DNA of 38,626 bases from Verrucomicrobiota bacterium (GCA_016931415.1 JAFGEW010000087.1:1-38626), one strand, 5' to 3'; counted from the stretch's first letter, positions 7,638 through 15,896 are shown. Notes: a model not told the origin generated them from the letters alone. Numbers and translations: made by a program.

Positions 7638-7666
7638 TTTATAGACGTCCCGACCGGTGCTGTCAA
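7638..7666 (-). promoter_or_regulatory. Sigma70-type promoter of the rpmH cluster
   Basis: On the minus strand, TTGACA (7666-7661), 17 bases, then TATAAA (7643-7638). Near-perfect consensus. The expected transcript start is near 7631, about 113 bases before the rpmH ATG. Confidence 0.75.
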
Positions 7667-7743
7667 GGTACAAAGGCCGGAGGCAGAGAGCGCGTGCCGA
7701 TGTGCCCAGGGCCGTTTCTAGCCAGGTGGCCGCGCGGAGTCCT

Positions 7744-7771
7744 TTGACCCACGGCTGCTGGGGGCTATAAT
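7744..7771 (+). promoter_or_regulatory. Sigma70-type promoter of the siroheme/heme genes, almost at the start codon
   Basis: TTGACC (7744-7749), 16 bases, TATAAT (7766-7771). Transcription would start near 7777-7780, only about 4-7 bases before ATG 7784. The transcript would be leaderless or nearly so, which agrees with the lack of a usable ribosome binding site. Confidence 0.7.
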
Positions 7772-7783
7772 GGCCCGGGGTTG

Positions 7784-8470
7784 ATGCGCAGAATGAACAG
7801 CTCGCCACAGAAGCGGTACTACCCGGCGTTCCTCGATGTCGAGGGGCTGCGGTGCGTCGTGGTGGGCGGTGGCAATGTGGCGCTGCGCAAGGCACATGCG
7901 CTCACGGTAGCCGGTGCCGAGGTGTCCGTGGTGGCCCCGGAGGTCAGCCGGGAGATGGAGGCTTTGGTGGCCGCCAGCCCGCGAGTCCGGCTCGTGCGCC
8001 ATGAGTTCGACCCCAACGATCTGGCGGGCGCCTACCTGGCGATCGCGGCGACAAACGACGCCACGGTGAACGAGACGGTCGCCCGAGTCGCGCGCGAGCT
8101 GGGCATGCTCGTCAACGTTGTGGATCAGCCGGCGCTGTCGGGTTTCATCGTGCCGGCCACGGTATCTCGCGGGCGGCTGCAGGTGGCGATCTCGACCTCG
8201 GGCGCCAGCCCCGCCTTCGCCGCGCGGCTGCGCAAGCGGCTGGACGACCAGCTCGATGCCGACCTTGCCGCCACCCTGGAGGGGTTGGCCGAGGCGCGCG
8301 CCCTGGTGCTGGCCGAGGTGGCCGATCCGGTTCGGCGCGCGGCCATCCTCAAGCGGCTTGCATCGGACGAGGTGGTCGACTCCTGCCTGGATGCGAAGGC
8401 GCAGCGTGCGGACACGTGGCTGATGGATGAAGCGCGGAGGCTGATCGAGGGCGCGGGGGAGGCGGAGTGA
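7784..8470 (+). CDS. Precorrin-2 dehydrogenase / sirohydrochlorin ferrochelatase (siroheme synthase N-terminal type)
   Basis: 228 residues. It converts precorrin-2 to sirohydrochlorin with NAD and may insert iron to give siroheme, like Met8p or the N-terminal half of CysG. The NAD-binding motif is VVVGGGNVALRKAHAL near residue 25. VNVVDQPALSGFIVPATVSR holds the catalytic aspartate region, and ISTSGASPAFAARLRKRLDD matches the dimerisation segment. The uroporphyrinogen methyltransferase half of CysG is absent. ATG 7784 and ATG 7793 are both possible, and a TTG at 7781 is in frame; the promoter position favours one of the first two. The stop overlaps the next start (GTGA), so it forms one unit with the HemX-like gene and hemA. 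Confidence 0.9.
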   Translation: MRRMNSSPQKRYYPAFLDVEGLRCVVVGGGNVALRKAHALTVAGAEVSVVAPEVSREMEALVAASPRVRLVRHEFDPNDLAGAYLAIAATNDATVNETVARVARELGMLVNVVDQPALSGFIVPATVSRGRLQVAISTSGASPAFAARLRKRLDDQLDADLAATLEGLAEARALVLAEVADPVRRAAILKRLASDEVVDSCLDAKAQRADTWLMDEARRLIEGAGEAE

Positions 8471-9318
8471 ACGTCGCTGCCATCGCATTGATTGCCTGTT
8501 CGGGGCTCGCGTATGCGGCGGGGCTTGTCGTGTACCTCGCCGGGCGGCGCGGGGCACTCGAGCGGCGGAGCGTGGCGCTTGTCGCCGCGGGCCTGGGGCT
8601 GCACACGGCGTCGATAGCGGCGTTCTGGATCGCGTTCCGGCAGCCGCCGTGGGCGACGGCGTGCGGCGTACTCGCGCTGTGGAGCTGGATGTCCGTTGTC
8701 GTGCTCATGGTGCTTGCGGCGCGCCGGGGGATGCGGGTGCTCGGGGCATTCGTCGTGCCGGCCGTGCTCATGATGTTCATCGCAGCGTTCGCGGTGCCCA
8801 AGCGGGCGTTCGCGCTGCCGTCGGGCACGCCGCCGCTGCTGGCGCTGCACATTCCGTTGGTCTTTCTCGCCTACACGGCGTTTCTCTACGCGGCCGTCGC
8901 CGCAGCCCTCTACCTGGCGCAGGAACGCCGGATCAAGCGCAAGGGCCCCAGCGCCTTCTTCGAGAGCATCCCGCCGCTCGAGTGGCTCGACCGCTTCACC
9001 GGGGGAGGGCTTGTCGCCGGGTTCGTTGTGCTGACGGCCGGGCTGGCGATCGGCATCGCCTGGCTCGCGAGCTCGCAAGTCGAGGGCGGGCTCCGCGACC
9101 CGAAGATCGGCGCCGTCGGCGTCGTGTGGCTGCTCTACGGGCTCCTCGTCGCCGCCCGGTTTCTTGGGCGAGTGCGCGGCCGGCGTGCGGCGGTGATGGC
9201 CGTGTTGTGCTTCCTCATCACCCTAGCCTTGTTCGTGTTCGTGCGGCACGGCATCCCGAGCGATCTCGATCGCGCGCGCGCCGCCCATGTCGAGGGGGGT
9301 GTGCACGGGGCGCCATGA
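8467..9318 (+). CDS. HemX/CcsA-like integral membrane protein
   Basis: 283 residues with about eight hydrophobic helices, in the cytochrome c assembly (CcsA/CcmC) superfamily. The position directly before hemA is that of HemX, which affects GluTR levels in some bacteria. The tryptophan-rich heme-handling signature of true CcsA is eroded: at about residues 200-225 only DPK and VVWLLYG remain of the WGxxWxWDPKE block. A conserved-looking histidine lies in LLALHIPLVFLAYTAF. This favours HemX over a cytochrome c synthase. GTG start inside the previous stop; its own stop overlaps hemA (ATGA). Confidence 0.8.
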   Translation: MNVAAIALIACSGLAYAAGLVVYLAGRRGALERRSVALVAAGLGLHTASIAAFWIAFRQPPWATACGVLALWSWMSVVVLMVLAARRGMRVLGAFVVPAVLMMFIAAFAVPKRAFALPSGTPPLLALHIPLVFLAYTAFLYAAVAAALYLAQERRIKRKGPSAFFESIPPLEWLDRFTGGGLVAGFVVLTAGLAIGIAWLASSQVEGGLRDPKIGAVGVVWLLYGLLVAARFLGRVRGRRAAVMAVLCFLITLALFVFVRHGIPSDLDRARAAHVEGGVHGAP

Positions 9319-10694
9319 AGATCGTTACCCTTGGAGTGACGCACAAGACGGCGCCCGTCGGGTTACGCGAGCAGCTCGCCATCGCGCCCGGCGAGCTTGG
9401 CGAGACGCTGCGATTCGTCCGCTCGCACCCGAACGTGGCCGAGTGCGCCGCGCTCTCGACGTGCAACCGGGTCGAGATCTACGCCGTGGCGATACCGCCC
9501 ACGCCGGTGTGCTTCCTCAAGTCGGTGTTGAGCCGGTCGGACTTCGCGCGCCGGGCCGAGTTCGAGGGCCGGTGGCTCGAGATCGAGGGACCCGAGAGCG
9601 TGCGCCACCTTTTCGAGGTGGCTGCCGGGCTCGACGCGATGGTTGTGGGCGAGCAGGAGATCGTTGCACAGGTCAGGGAGGCGTTCCGCGCGGCGGAAGC
9701 GGCCGGAACGATCGGCCGCGTGCTCGGCGAGCTGTTCCGCCGGGCGCTCGCGGTGTCGAAGCGGGTGCGAACCGAGACGGACCTGAGCCACGGCGCGCTG
9801 TCGGTGGCGTCGGTCGCCGTCAGACTCGCGCGCAAGATCTTCGGTGAGCTCGGTCGCAGGCAGGTGCTCATCGTGGGCGCGGGCGACACGGCGGAGCTGA
9901 CCCTGCGGCACCTCATCAAGAACGGTGCACGCTCGGTTGTGGCCGTGAACCGCTCGTTCGAGCGCGCCGGGACGCTTGCCGCCCGGTTCCACGGGCGCGC
10001 CGCGCGCTTCGAGTCGTTGCTCGACGAGCTTGATTCGGCCGACATTGTCATCACGACCACCTCGAGCGCGGAGCCGATCGTCACGGCCGGCGCCATGCGC
10101 GGCGTGATGCGCCGGCGGCGGGGACGACCCGTGTTCTTCATCGACATTGCCGTGCCGCGCGACGTTGAGCCGGCGGTCAACGCCCTCGACGGCGTGTACG
10201 TGTACAATATTGATGATCTTGGTGCGGTCGTTGAGGAGCAGCGGGCGAAACGCGAATTGGCGCTTGACCGCTGCCGTGTTATTGTGGATGAAGAGATGGT
10301 GTCGACCATGCGCTGGCTCGAACGCCGCGAGCTCGAGCCGGCGCTCCGGCAACTCTATAGCACCTTTGATGAAGTCCGGGCTCGTGAGCTCGGCGATCAT
10401 CTTCGGCGATTCCAGGGGCTGACTCCCGAGCTTCGCGCGCAGTTCGAGCAGTGGTCGCGGCATCTCGTGAAGCAGTTGCTTCACGGCCCAGTCTCGAAGC
10501 TGCGCCGGACGGCGGATCCGGCGGCCCTGAATCGATACATCGAAACGCTCGGCGAGCTGTTCGGCGACGGCGGGCAAGGCCCCGCCGGGGCGGAGAACCG
10601 GGCGGATGTCCGCGCTGACGCGGATGCCCGTGCCGACGCGGACGCCCGGGACGGCGCCGATGCCCGGCCGGGCGAGGAGGAGAGCATCGAATGA
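9315..10694 (+). CDS. hemA: Glutamyl-tRNA reductase
   Basis: 459 residues. It reduces glutamyl-tRNA to glutamate-1-semialdehyde, the first committed step of C5 heme synthesis, using NADPH. The catalytic Cys is residue 50 in STCNRVEIYAV. GLDAMVVGEQEIVAQVREAF and the NADPH loop VLIVGAGDTAEL follow, then the C-terminal dimerisation helices (residues about 320-425). After residue 425 comes a tail built of Ala/Asp/Arg repeats encoded by tandem 18-base units, not part of the family fold. Start and stop overlap the neighbours (ATGA on both sides), so it is translated with HemX and PurF. hemC, the usual next gene, is absent. Confidence 0.96.
   Translation: MKIVTLGVTHKTAPVGLREQLAIAPGELGETLRFVRSHPNVAECAALSTCNRVEIYAVAIPPTPVCFLKSVLSRSDFARRAEFEGRWLEIEGPESVRHLFEVAAGLDAMVVGEQEIVAQVREAFRAAEAAGTIGRVLGELFRRALAVSKRVRTETDLSHGALSVASVAVRLARKIFGELGRRQVLIVGAGDTAELTLRHLIKNGARSVVAVNRSFERAGTLAARFHGRAARFESLLDELDSADIVITTTSSAEPIVTAGAMRGVMRRRRGRPVFFIDIAVPRDVEPAVNALDGVYVYNIDDLGAVVEEQRAKRELALDRCRVIVDEEMVSTMRWLERRELEPALRQLYSTFDEVRARELGDHLRRFQGLTPELRAQFEQWSRHLVKQLLHGPVSKLRRTADPAALNRYIETLGELFGDGGQGPAGAENRADVRADADARADADARDGADARPGEEESIE
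10602..10667 (+). repeat. Tandem 18-base repeat in the hemA tail
   Basis: Units of 18, 18, 15 and 15 bases (type GCGGATGCCCGTGCCGAC) encode ADVRAD, ADARAD, ADARD and GADAR. Unit lengths are multiples of three, so copy number can change without breaking the frame. Confidence 0.7.
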
Positions 10695-12136
10695 GTACAC
10701 TGCAGTTTCCGCCGGCGGAGCATCCGCACGACGAGTGCGGGGTCTTCGGCGTGTTCGGCCACCCCGAGGCGGCGCAACTCACCTACCTGGGCCTCTACGC
10801 GCTTCAGCACCGCGGCCAGGAGAGCGCCGGCATCGCCACGAGCGACGGGACCGAGATCCACGTGCACAAGGGCATGGGGCTGGTAGGCGATATATTCAAC
10901 GAGGGAGTACTCCAGGGCCTCGGGGGCCACATGGCCGTCGGCCACGTGCGGTATTCCACGCTCGGCATGAGCTCTCTGAAGAACGCCCAGCCGGTCACCA
11001 TGCGCTATGCGCACGGGCCGATCGCGGTGGCCCACAACGGCAACCTGACCAACGCCCGCGCGCTTCGCGATGAGCTCGAGGCGGCCGGCTCGATCTTCCA
11101 GAGCACGGCCGAGAGCGAGATCGTTATCCACCTCATGGCGATGCAGCGGCTCGCCAGCGAGCGCGACGCGCTCGTGCGCATGATCCAACTCATCGAGGGA
11201 GCATTCTCGCTCGTGATTCTCAAGCCGGACGTCCTGATCGGTCTGCGAGATCCGCACGGCTGGCGGCCGTTGTGCCTGGGCCGGCTCGACGGGGCGTACA
11301 TCCTCGCCTCGGAGACGTGCGCGCTCGACCTGCTTCATGCCGAGTTTGTCCGCGAGATCGACCCGGGTGAGGTTGTCATCATCAGCGAGTCGGGCATCGA
11401 GTCGTTCTACCCGTTCGGGCACAACACGCCGCGGGCGCACTGCATCTTCGAGCACGTGTACTTTGCCCGGCCCGACAGCCGGCTCTTCGGCGACGTGACC
11501 CATCTCGTTCGCAAGCGGCTCGGCGGGGCGTGCGCGCGCCAGCATCCGGTCGAGGCTGACGTTGTCATGGCGATCCCCGACAGCGGCAACTCGGCCGCGA
11601 TCGGCTATGCCGAGGCCTCGGGCATCCCGTTCGACTTCGGCATTACACGCAACCACTACATCGGCCGCACGTTCATTCAGCCCGAACAGGCGATCCGCGA
11701 CTTCGGCGTGCGCGTCAAGCTCAACCCGGTGCGCGATATCATCGCCGGTAAGCGGATCGTGGTTGTTGAGGACTCGATCGTGCGCGGCACCACGACCGTG
11801 CTGCGCATGAACAGCATCCGCGAGGCGGGCGCGCGCGAAGTGCATCTACGCGTGAGCTGTCCGCCCGTGATGTGGCCGTGCTACTACGGGATCGACTTCG
11901 CCACGCGGGACGAGTTGATCGCGGCAAGCAAGTCGGTCGACGAGATCCGCGACTTCCTCGGCGTCGACAGCCTGGGCTATCTCTCGAAGGAGGGGATGCT
12001 CGCGTGCATGAACGACCACGGCAGGGCGTTCTGCACGGCGTGTTTTGACGGCAACTACCCGGTGGCCGTCGAGGACACGCTCGACAAGTTCGTCCTCGAG
12101 GGAGATCGCCGCCAGGGATACCTGCGATTCAGCTAG
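10691..12136 (+). CDS. purF: Amidophosphoribosyltransferase
   Basis: 481 residues. It makes 5-phosphoribosylamine from PRPP and glutamine, the first step of purine synthesis. A 15-residue propeptide precedes the catalytic Cys16 (HDECGVFGVF). The glutaminase half follows (HRGQESAGIAT, GHVRYST, AHNGNLTNA), then the phosphoribosyltransferase half with the PRPP loop VVVEDSIVRGTT. Cysteines in the C-terminal half (HCIFEHVYFARP, WPCYYGIDF, FCTACFDGNYP) fit the [4Fe-4S] form known from Bacillus, which has a processed propeptide. The start overlaps the hemA stop. The other pur genes lie 22 kb away on the other strand. Confidence 0.97.
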   Translation: MSTLQFPPAEHPHDECGVFGVFGHPEAAQLTYLGLYALQHRGQESAGIATSDGTEIHVHKGMGLVGDIFNEGVLQGLGGHMAVGHVRYSTLGMSSLKNAQPVTMRYAHGPIAVAHNGNLTNARALRDELEAAGSIFQSTAESEIVIHLMAMQRLASERDALVRMIQLIEGAFSLVILKPDVLIGLRDPHGWRPLCLGRLDGAYILASETCALDLLHAEFVREIDPGEVVIISESGIESFYPFGHNTPRAHCIFEHVYFARPDSRLFGDVTHLVRKRLGGACARQHPVEADVVMAIPDSGNSAAIGYAEASGIPFDFGITRNHYIGRTFIQPEQAIRDFGVRVKLNPVRDIIAGKRIVVVEDSIVRGTTTVLRMNSIREAGAREVHLRVSCPPVMWPCYYGIDFATRDELIAASKSVDEIRDFLGVDSLGYLSKEGMLACMNDHGRAFCTACFDGNYPVAVEDTLDKFVLEGDRRQGYLRFS

Positions 12137-12167
12137 CCATGCGTGCGCGGTCCGAGGGGAGGCAGCT

Positions 12168-13469
12168 CTGAGCCTGACGATTGTTGTGTTGCTCCTGCTC
12201 CTGGCGTGCTCGGGGTTCATGTCGGGCTCCGAGACGGCGCTGTTCAGTCTGTCGAGGCTGCGCGTGCGCCGGCTGCAGAGCGAGAGCAAGCGAGGGCGGC
12301 TCATTGCCGCGCTGCTGGCGCACCCGCGCAGCCTGCTGTCGACGATCCTGATCTACAACATCTTCATCAACGTGTTCGCCTCGAGCCTGTCGGCGTCGCT
12401 CTTTCGCAACCTGGGGGCTCCCCCGGTCGCCTCGGCCGCCGTGATGACGTGTCTCATTCTGGTCTTCGGCGAGATCTCGCCCAAGACGATCGCCATCCGC
12501 AACGCCGAGCCGCTGGCGCGCGCGGTCGCTCCGATCATCTACGGGCTCTCGCGTCTCGTGTCGCCGCTGCGCGCCATGCTGCTGTGGGTCACCGGCGGTA
12601 TCGTGCGTCTTATCGACAGACGCATCCCGTCCGACAGCACGATCTCCGAGGGCGAGCTCCGGACCGCAGTGCGCATCGGCCTGAGCGAGGGCGTGCTCGA
12701 TGCGCAGGAGCGCGACATGATTCACGGCGTGTTTGTGCTCGAGACCAAGCACGTGCGCGACGTCATGAAGCCGCGGCGCGACCTGTTTGCTCTCGATCTG
12801 ACCACGCCGCTCGACGAGATCGTCCGCCGCGTCTCCGAGCACGAATACGCGCGCGTGCCCGTCTACGAGGAAGAGCCGGACCGCATTGTCGGCATGCTGT
12901 ATGCTCGCGACCTGCTCGGCTACCGCGGCGGCGGCGGGTCGGACATCGCCGCGCGCTCGCTGCTGCGCGAGCCGTACTTCGTGCCCGACTCGATGGCCAT
13001 CGACGACCTGCTTGCCGAGCTGCGGCGCCGGGCGCTGCACTTCGCCCTTGTCGTTGATGAGTACGGCACGGTGATCGGCTTTCTGACCCTCGAGGACGTG
13101 CTCGAGGTGATCGTGGGCCGGCTTGACCTCAAGAAAGGCGAGCCGCTGCGCTACTCGCTCGAGGACGACCGGACCGTGCTGGCCGATGCCGCCCTCGGCC
13201 TCGACCAGCTCAACTCGCTGCTCGGCACGGCGCTCGAGGACGAGTACTCGGTCTCGATCGGCGGAATGATCACGCACAGGCTTGGGCGAATCCCCGAAGC
13301 GGGCGAGGGGCTCGAGCTGCCTGGCGTGCGCATCGAGGTGTTGCGCGCGCAGAAGACGCGCATCGAGCTCGTCCGCGTCAAGCGCACTGACCGCGGGCGG
13401 CCCGCCGAGCGCGCGCATCCGCTTGACGGCGTGCACGGGGCAGGCGGCGGAGGAGGGACGCGGCAATGA
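12168..13469 (+). CDS. DUF21-CBS-CorC/HlyC membrane transporter (first paralogue), CTG start
   Basis: 433 residues. Family members (CorC/CNNM, once annotated hemolysins) are linked to magnesium and cobalt export. A DUF21 membrane domain (residues about 1-175; MSGSETALFSLSRLR, VFGEISPKTIAIRN) leads to a CBS pair (about 200-320; VRDVMKPRRDLFALD, VVDEYGTVIGFLTLEDVLE) and a CorC_HlyC domain (about 335-415). No ATG, GTG or TTG lies near the true start. A strong GAGGGGAGG at 12154-12162 is five bases from CTG 12168, and the protein would then begin directly at the first helix. CTG 12174 and GTG 12186 are the alternatives. The stop overlaps the next gene, its paralogue. Confidence 0.88.
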   Translation: MSLTIVVLLLLLACSGFMSGSETALFSLSRLRVRRLQSESKRGRLIAALLAHPRSLLSTILIYNIFINVFASSLSASLFRNLGAPPVASAAVMTCLILVFGEISPKTIAIRNAEPLARAVAPIIYGLSRLVSPLRAMLLWVTGGIVRLIDRRIPSDSTISEGELRTAVRIGLSEGVLDAQERDMIHGVFVLETKHVRDVMKPRRDLFALDLTTPLDEIVRRVSEHEYARVPVYEEEPDRIVGMLYARDLLGYRGGGGSDIAARSLLREPYFVPDSMAIDDLLAELRRRALHFALVVDEYGTVIGFLTLEDVLEVIVGRLDLKKGEPLRYSLEDDRTVLADAALGLDQLNSLLGTALEDEYSVSIGGMITHRLGRIPEAGEGLELPGVRIEVLRAQKTRIELVRVKRTDRGRPAERAHPLDGVHGAGGGGGTRQ

Positions 13470-14758
13470 TGCTCCTTCTGGGTCTGTTGCTCATTGTTGG
13501 CTTCCTGGCGACGCAGGCGTTCTTCTCCTCGACCGAGATGGCCATCGTCTCGTGCAGCCGGCTGCGGCTGCGCCACCATGCCGAGCATGGCGACCGCCGT
13601 GCGGCCACCATTCTGGGGCTGCTGAGCCGGCCGGAACGGTTTCTGGGCACCACGCTTGTCGGCGTCAACCTGTCGGTCATCATCATGTCGACCGTGGCCA
13701 ACGTGGTCGCCTACAGGTTGCTGCCCGAAGGGTCCAAGCATCTCGTCGACATCACGGCCGCGGTTCCGCTGACGATCCTCATCGTCATCTTCGGCGAGAT
13801 CGTCCCCATGACGCTCGCGCGCCACCACAGCTGGCGGATGTCGTGGCGCCAGGTTGATCTGCTCACAGTGGCGATGCGCTACGTGCTCCGCCCCGTCGTC
13901 GAGTTCGCCTCGAGCGTCTCAAAGGCCGTGGCCGCGCTCGCCGGTGGCGCGCACCAGGAGCGCAACCCGTTCGTGTCGCGCGAGGAACTGCGGCTGCTGC
14001 TCAAGGAGGGGGCCCAGACCGGCCTGCTCGATCCCGAAGGGCGGCGGATGATCCACCGGATCTTCGAGCTGCACGCGACGTTCGCCAAGGACATCATGAC
14101 CCCACTGATCGACGTGGTGGCCGTGCCGGCCGATGCGACGGCGCAGCAGGTCGTCGCGCTGATGCGCGAGAGCGGCCACTCGCGTGTGCCCGTGTACGAG
14201 CAGCGCGTGGACGAGATCGTCGGGGTCGTCTCAGCGTTCGATTTCCTGCACCTCGAGCGGCCGCCGGCCGATGCCCGGGCCGTGATGCGCCGGCCGCGCG
14301 TGGTGCCGGAGAGCAAGCCGATCGACGACCTGTTGCTGGAGTTCCAGCTCACGAACTCGAACTTTGCGCTGGTCGTTGATGAGTACGGTGGAGTGTCCGG
14401 CATTATCACGTCCGAGGATATCATCGAGGAGATCGTCGGCGAGATTAGCGACGAGTACGACCGGCCCGAGCCGCCCGCGCAGGAACTCGTCGACGGTATG
14501 GGGCTCATCGACGGCCGGCTTCGCATCGAGGAGTTCAACGAGGAGTTCGAGCAGAAGCTGCCCGAGGCGCCGGCCGAGACCGTTGGCGGCCTTGTCGTGG
14601 CCTACTTGGGGCGCATTCCGCGTGCCGGCGAGACGATCGAGATCGCCGGGCTGACCGTCAACGTGCTCGAGGCCACCGAGCGGCGCGTCGAGCGGCTCTC
14701 GATCAAACCGTTGACAAGCCGCCACGATGGCCCTATAAGCGAGGGGAACGTACATTAG
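13466..14758 (+). CDS. DUF21-CBS-CorC/HlyC membrane transporter (second paralogue)
   Basis: 430 residues with the same layout as the gene before it. The DUF21 domain (FFSSTEMAIVSCSRLRLR, IVIFGEIVPMTLARHHS) spans about residues 1-170, the CBS pair about 190-310 (KDIMTPLIDVVAVPA, VVDEYGGVSGIITSEDIIEE) and the CorC_HlyC domain about 330-415. Sequence identity between the two is moderate, so the duplication is old, and they may form a heteromer as adjacent pairs in other bacteria are thought to do. ATG overlaps the previous stop (ATGA). The end of the gene contains the promoter for the lipoprotein downstream. Confidence 0.92.
   Translation: MMLLLGLLLIVGFLATQAFFSSTEMAIVSCSRLRLRHHAEHGDRRAATILGLLSRPERFLGTTLVGVNLSVIIMSTVANVVAYRLLPEGSKHLVDITAAVPLTILIVIFGEIVPMTLARHHSWRMSWRQVDLLTVAMRYVLRPVVEFASSVSKAVAALAGGAHQERNPFVSREELRLLLKEGAQTGLLDPEGRRMIHRIFELHATFAKDIMTPLIDVVAVPADATAQQVVALMRESGHSRVPVYEQRVDEIVGVVSAFDFLHLERPPADARAVMRRPRVVPESKPIDDLLLEFQLTNSNFALVVDEYGGVSGIITSEDIIEEIVGEISDEYDRPEPPAQELVDGMGLIDGRLRIEEFNEEFEQKLPEAPAETVGGLVVAYLGRIPRAGETIEIAGLTVNVLEATERRVERLSIKPLTSRHDGPISEGNVH
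14711..14739 (+). promoter_or_regulatory. Sigma70-type promoter inside the end of the second CBS transporter gene
   Basis: TTGACA (14711-14716), 17 bases, TATAAG (14734-14739). The predicted start is near 14746, about 60 bases before the lipoprotein ATG. It lets the OmpA-like lipoprotein and LapA-like gene be made apart from the transporters. Confidence 0.7.
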
Positions 14759-14806
14759 CCGCCATCACGCACCGCGGCGGCACATTCTCTGCAAGGGGAC
14801 GGGTCT

Positions 14807-15478
14807 ATGAAACGGGTCGTATTTCTTCTCACGGTCGTTATCGGCACGGTGCTGCTCACTGCGGGCTGCCTCCAGGGCGAGAAGCAAGCCCGGCCGACCA
14901 AGATGGACTCGCTCGGCTGGTGGCCGACCAAGGCCCAGCTCGCACCCAAAGCCGATCCGCGTCCGACTATGGACGGCGAGTGGTGGTGGGCCACGGAGCG
15001 CGGCCCCGAGACGGATCCGCTCTGGGGCAACCGTGGCTTCGTCTACGTGTTGCGCCGTACGGGCCAGGAGCAAGTGCCGGCCGGCAGCGAGAAAGTGACA
15101 CTGCCGCGCGACCTCAAGGCCGTCGAAGGGCTCATCTTCGAGGACGTTTACTTCGAGTTCGACAAGTCCGAGATCACGCCCGCCGGCAAGGAGGTCCTCG
15201 ACGACGTTGTCGCCAAGCTCAACGAGTATCCCGAGGCGATGGTCACCATGGAGGGCCATACCTGCTCGATCGGGACCGAGGAATACAACATGGGCCTCGG
15301 CCAACGGCGCGCCGACGCCGTGCGTGGCTACCTGGTCAGCCAAGGCATCGCGCCCGAGCGGCTCAAGACCGTGAGCTACGGCGAGACACGACTCAAGGTG
15401 CAGGAGCGCACGCGCGAGGACTTCGCGCGCAACCGGCGCGTCGAGTTCCAGGTGACCATGCCTGAGGAGATCAGGTAG
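14807..15478 (+). CDS. OmpA-family (Pal-like) lipoprotein
   Basis: 223 residues. The signal peptide ends in the lipobox LLTAGC, with Cys21 as the acylated residue. Residues 25-95 form a short, tryptophan-rich linker (LGWWPTKAQLAP, GEWWWATERGPETDPLWG) I do not recognise. The OmpA peptidoglycan-binding domain covers about 108-220: YFEFDKSEITPAGKEVLDDV, EGHTCSIGTEEYNMGLGQRR and FARNRRVEFQV. It probably tethers the outer membrane to peptidoglycan, as Pal does, though no tol genes are nearby. A GGGGA precedes the ATG. It is co-transcribed with the LapA-like gene 36 bases downstream. Confidence 0.93.
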   Translation: MKRVVFLLTVVIGTVLLTAGCLQGEKQARPTKMDSLGWWPTKAQLAPKADPRPTMDGEWWWATERGPETDPLWGNRGFVYVLRRTGQEQVPAGSEKVTLPRDLKAVEGLIFEDVYFEFDKSEITPAGKEVLDDVVAKLNEYPEAMVTMEGHTCSIGTEEYNMGLGQRRADAVRGYLVSQGIAPERLKTVSYGETRLKVQERTREDFARNRRVEFQVTMPEEIR

Positions 15479-15514
15479 CACGCATCCGGCACGTCTACTT
15501 GAGGAGGTGGTCCG

Positions 15515-15733
15515 ATGGGGAAGGTTCGCCTGATCATCGGCATTGTTGTTCTTGTGATCCTGTTCGTGTTTGCCTTGTTCAACAGCGACACGGCCAACAT
15601 CCAGTTCTTCCTGAAGAAGTGGACCGTGCCGAAGGTGCCGGTCTGGGGCATCATCTACATCACGCTTGCCATCGGCCTGCTCGTTGGCTACATCCTGCGC
15701 GGCGGGCACAAGAAGAAGAAAGAGCAGAGCTGA
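15515..15733 (+). CDS. LapA-domain (DUF1049) small membrane protein
   Basis: 72 residues with two membrane helices (IIGIVVLVILFVFALFNS and VWGIIYITLAIGLLVGYIL) around NIQFFLKKWTVPKVP, the typical LapA pattern, and a Lys-rich cytoplasmic tail. Family members (YciS/LapA) help control lipopolysaccharide assembly in enterobacteria; here the role is unknown. GAGGAGG lies 8 bases before the ATG. An intrinsic terminator follows 37 bases after the stop. Confidence 0.9.
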   Translation: MGKVRLIIGIVVLVILFVFALFNSDTANIQFFLKKWTVPKVPVWGIIYITLAIGLLVGYILRGGHKKKKEQS

Positions 15734-15770
15734 AGGCTTTCAGTCCTCTGACGATCTGGTGGGCATGAAG

Positions 15771-15803
15771 CGGCCACTCCGCCTGCGGCGGGGTGGCCGT
15801 TTT
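15771..15803 (+). terminator. Intrinsic terminator after the LapA-like gene
   Basis: A 13-base-pair stem (15771-15783 with 15787-15799, one G-T pair) with a three-base loop, followed by TTTT. It ends the lipoprotein unit and separates it from the leucine dehydrogenase promoter. Confidence 0.85.
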
Positions 15804-15821
15804 CGACAGCGCGCGACGTGC

Positions 15822-15851
15822 TTGACAGAGCGCTCCGGCCCCTGATATGAA
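15822..15851 (+). promoter_or_regulatory. Promoter of the leucine dehydrogenase gene
   Basis: TTGACA (15822-15827), 18 bases, TATGAA (15846-15851), with TG just before the -10 box (extended -10). The transcript would begin near 15858, about 39 bases before the ATG. Confidence 0.6.
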
Positions 15852-15896
15852 CGGTTGGACGAAGGGCTTGGGGCGGACGACGGATCAGGAGGCGTC

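Noticed and set aside
10602-10667. Short tandem repeats considered as a CRISPR array
   Set aside because: Units are 15-18 bases, contiguous without spacers, and translate in the hemA frame.
9363-10700. A 445-codon minus-strand frame opposite hemA
   Set aside because: Antisense shadow of hemA with no recognisable protein family or ribosome binding site.
12129-13466. A 445-codon minus-strand frame opposite the first CBS transporter
   Set aside because: Composition rich in His, Arg and Gln, no motifs; the plus strand encodes complete DUF21, CBS and CorC domains.
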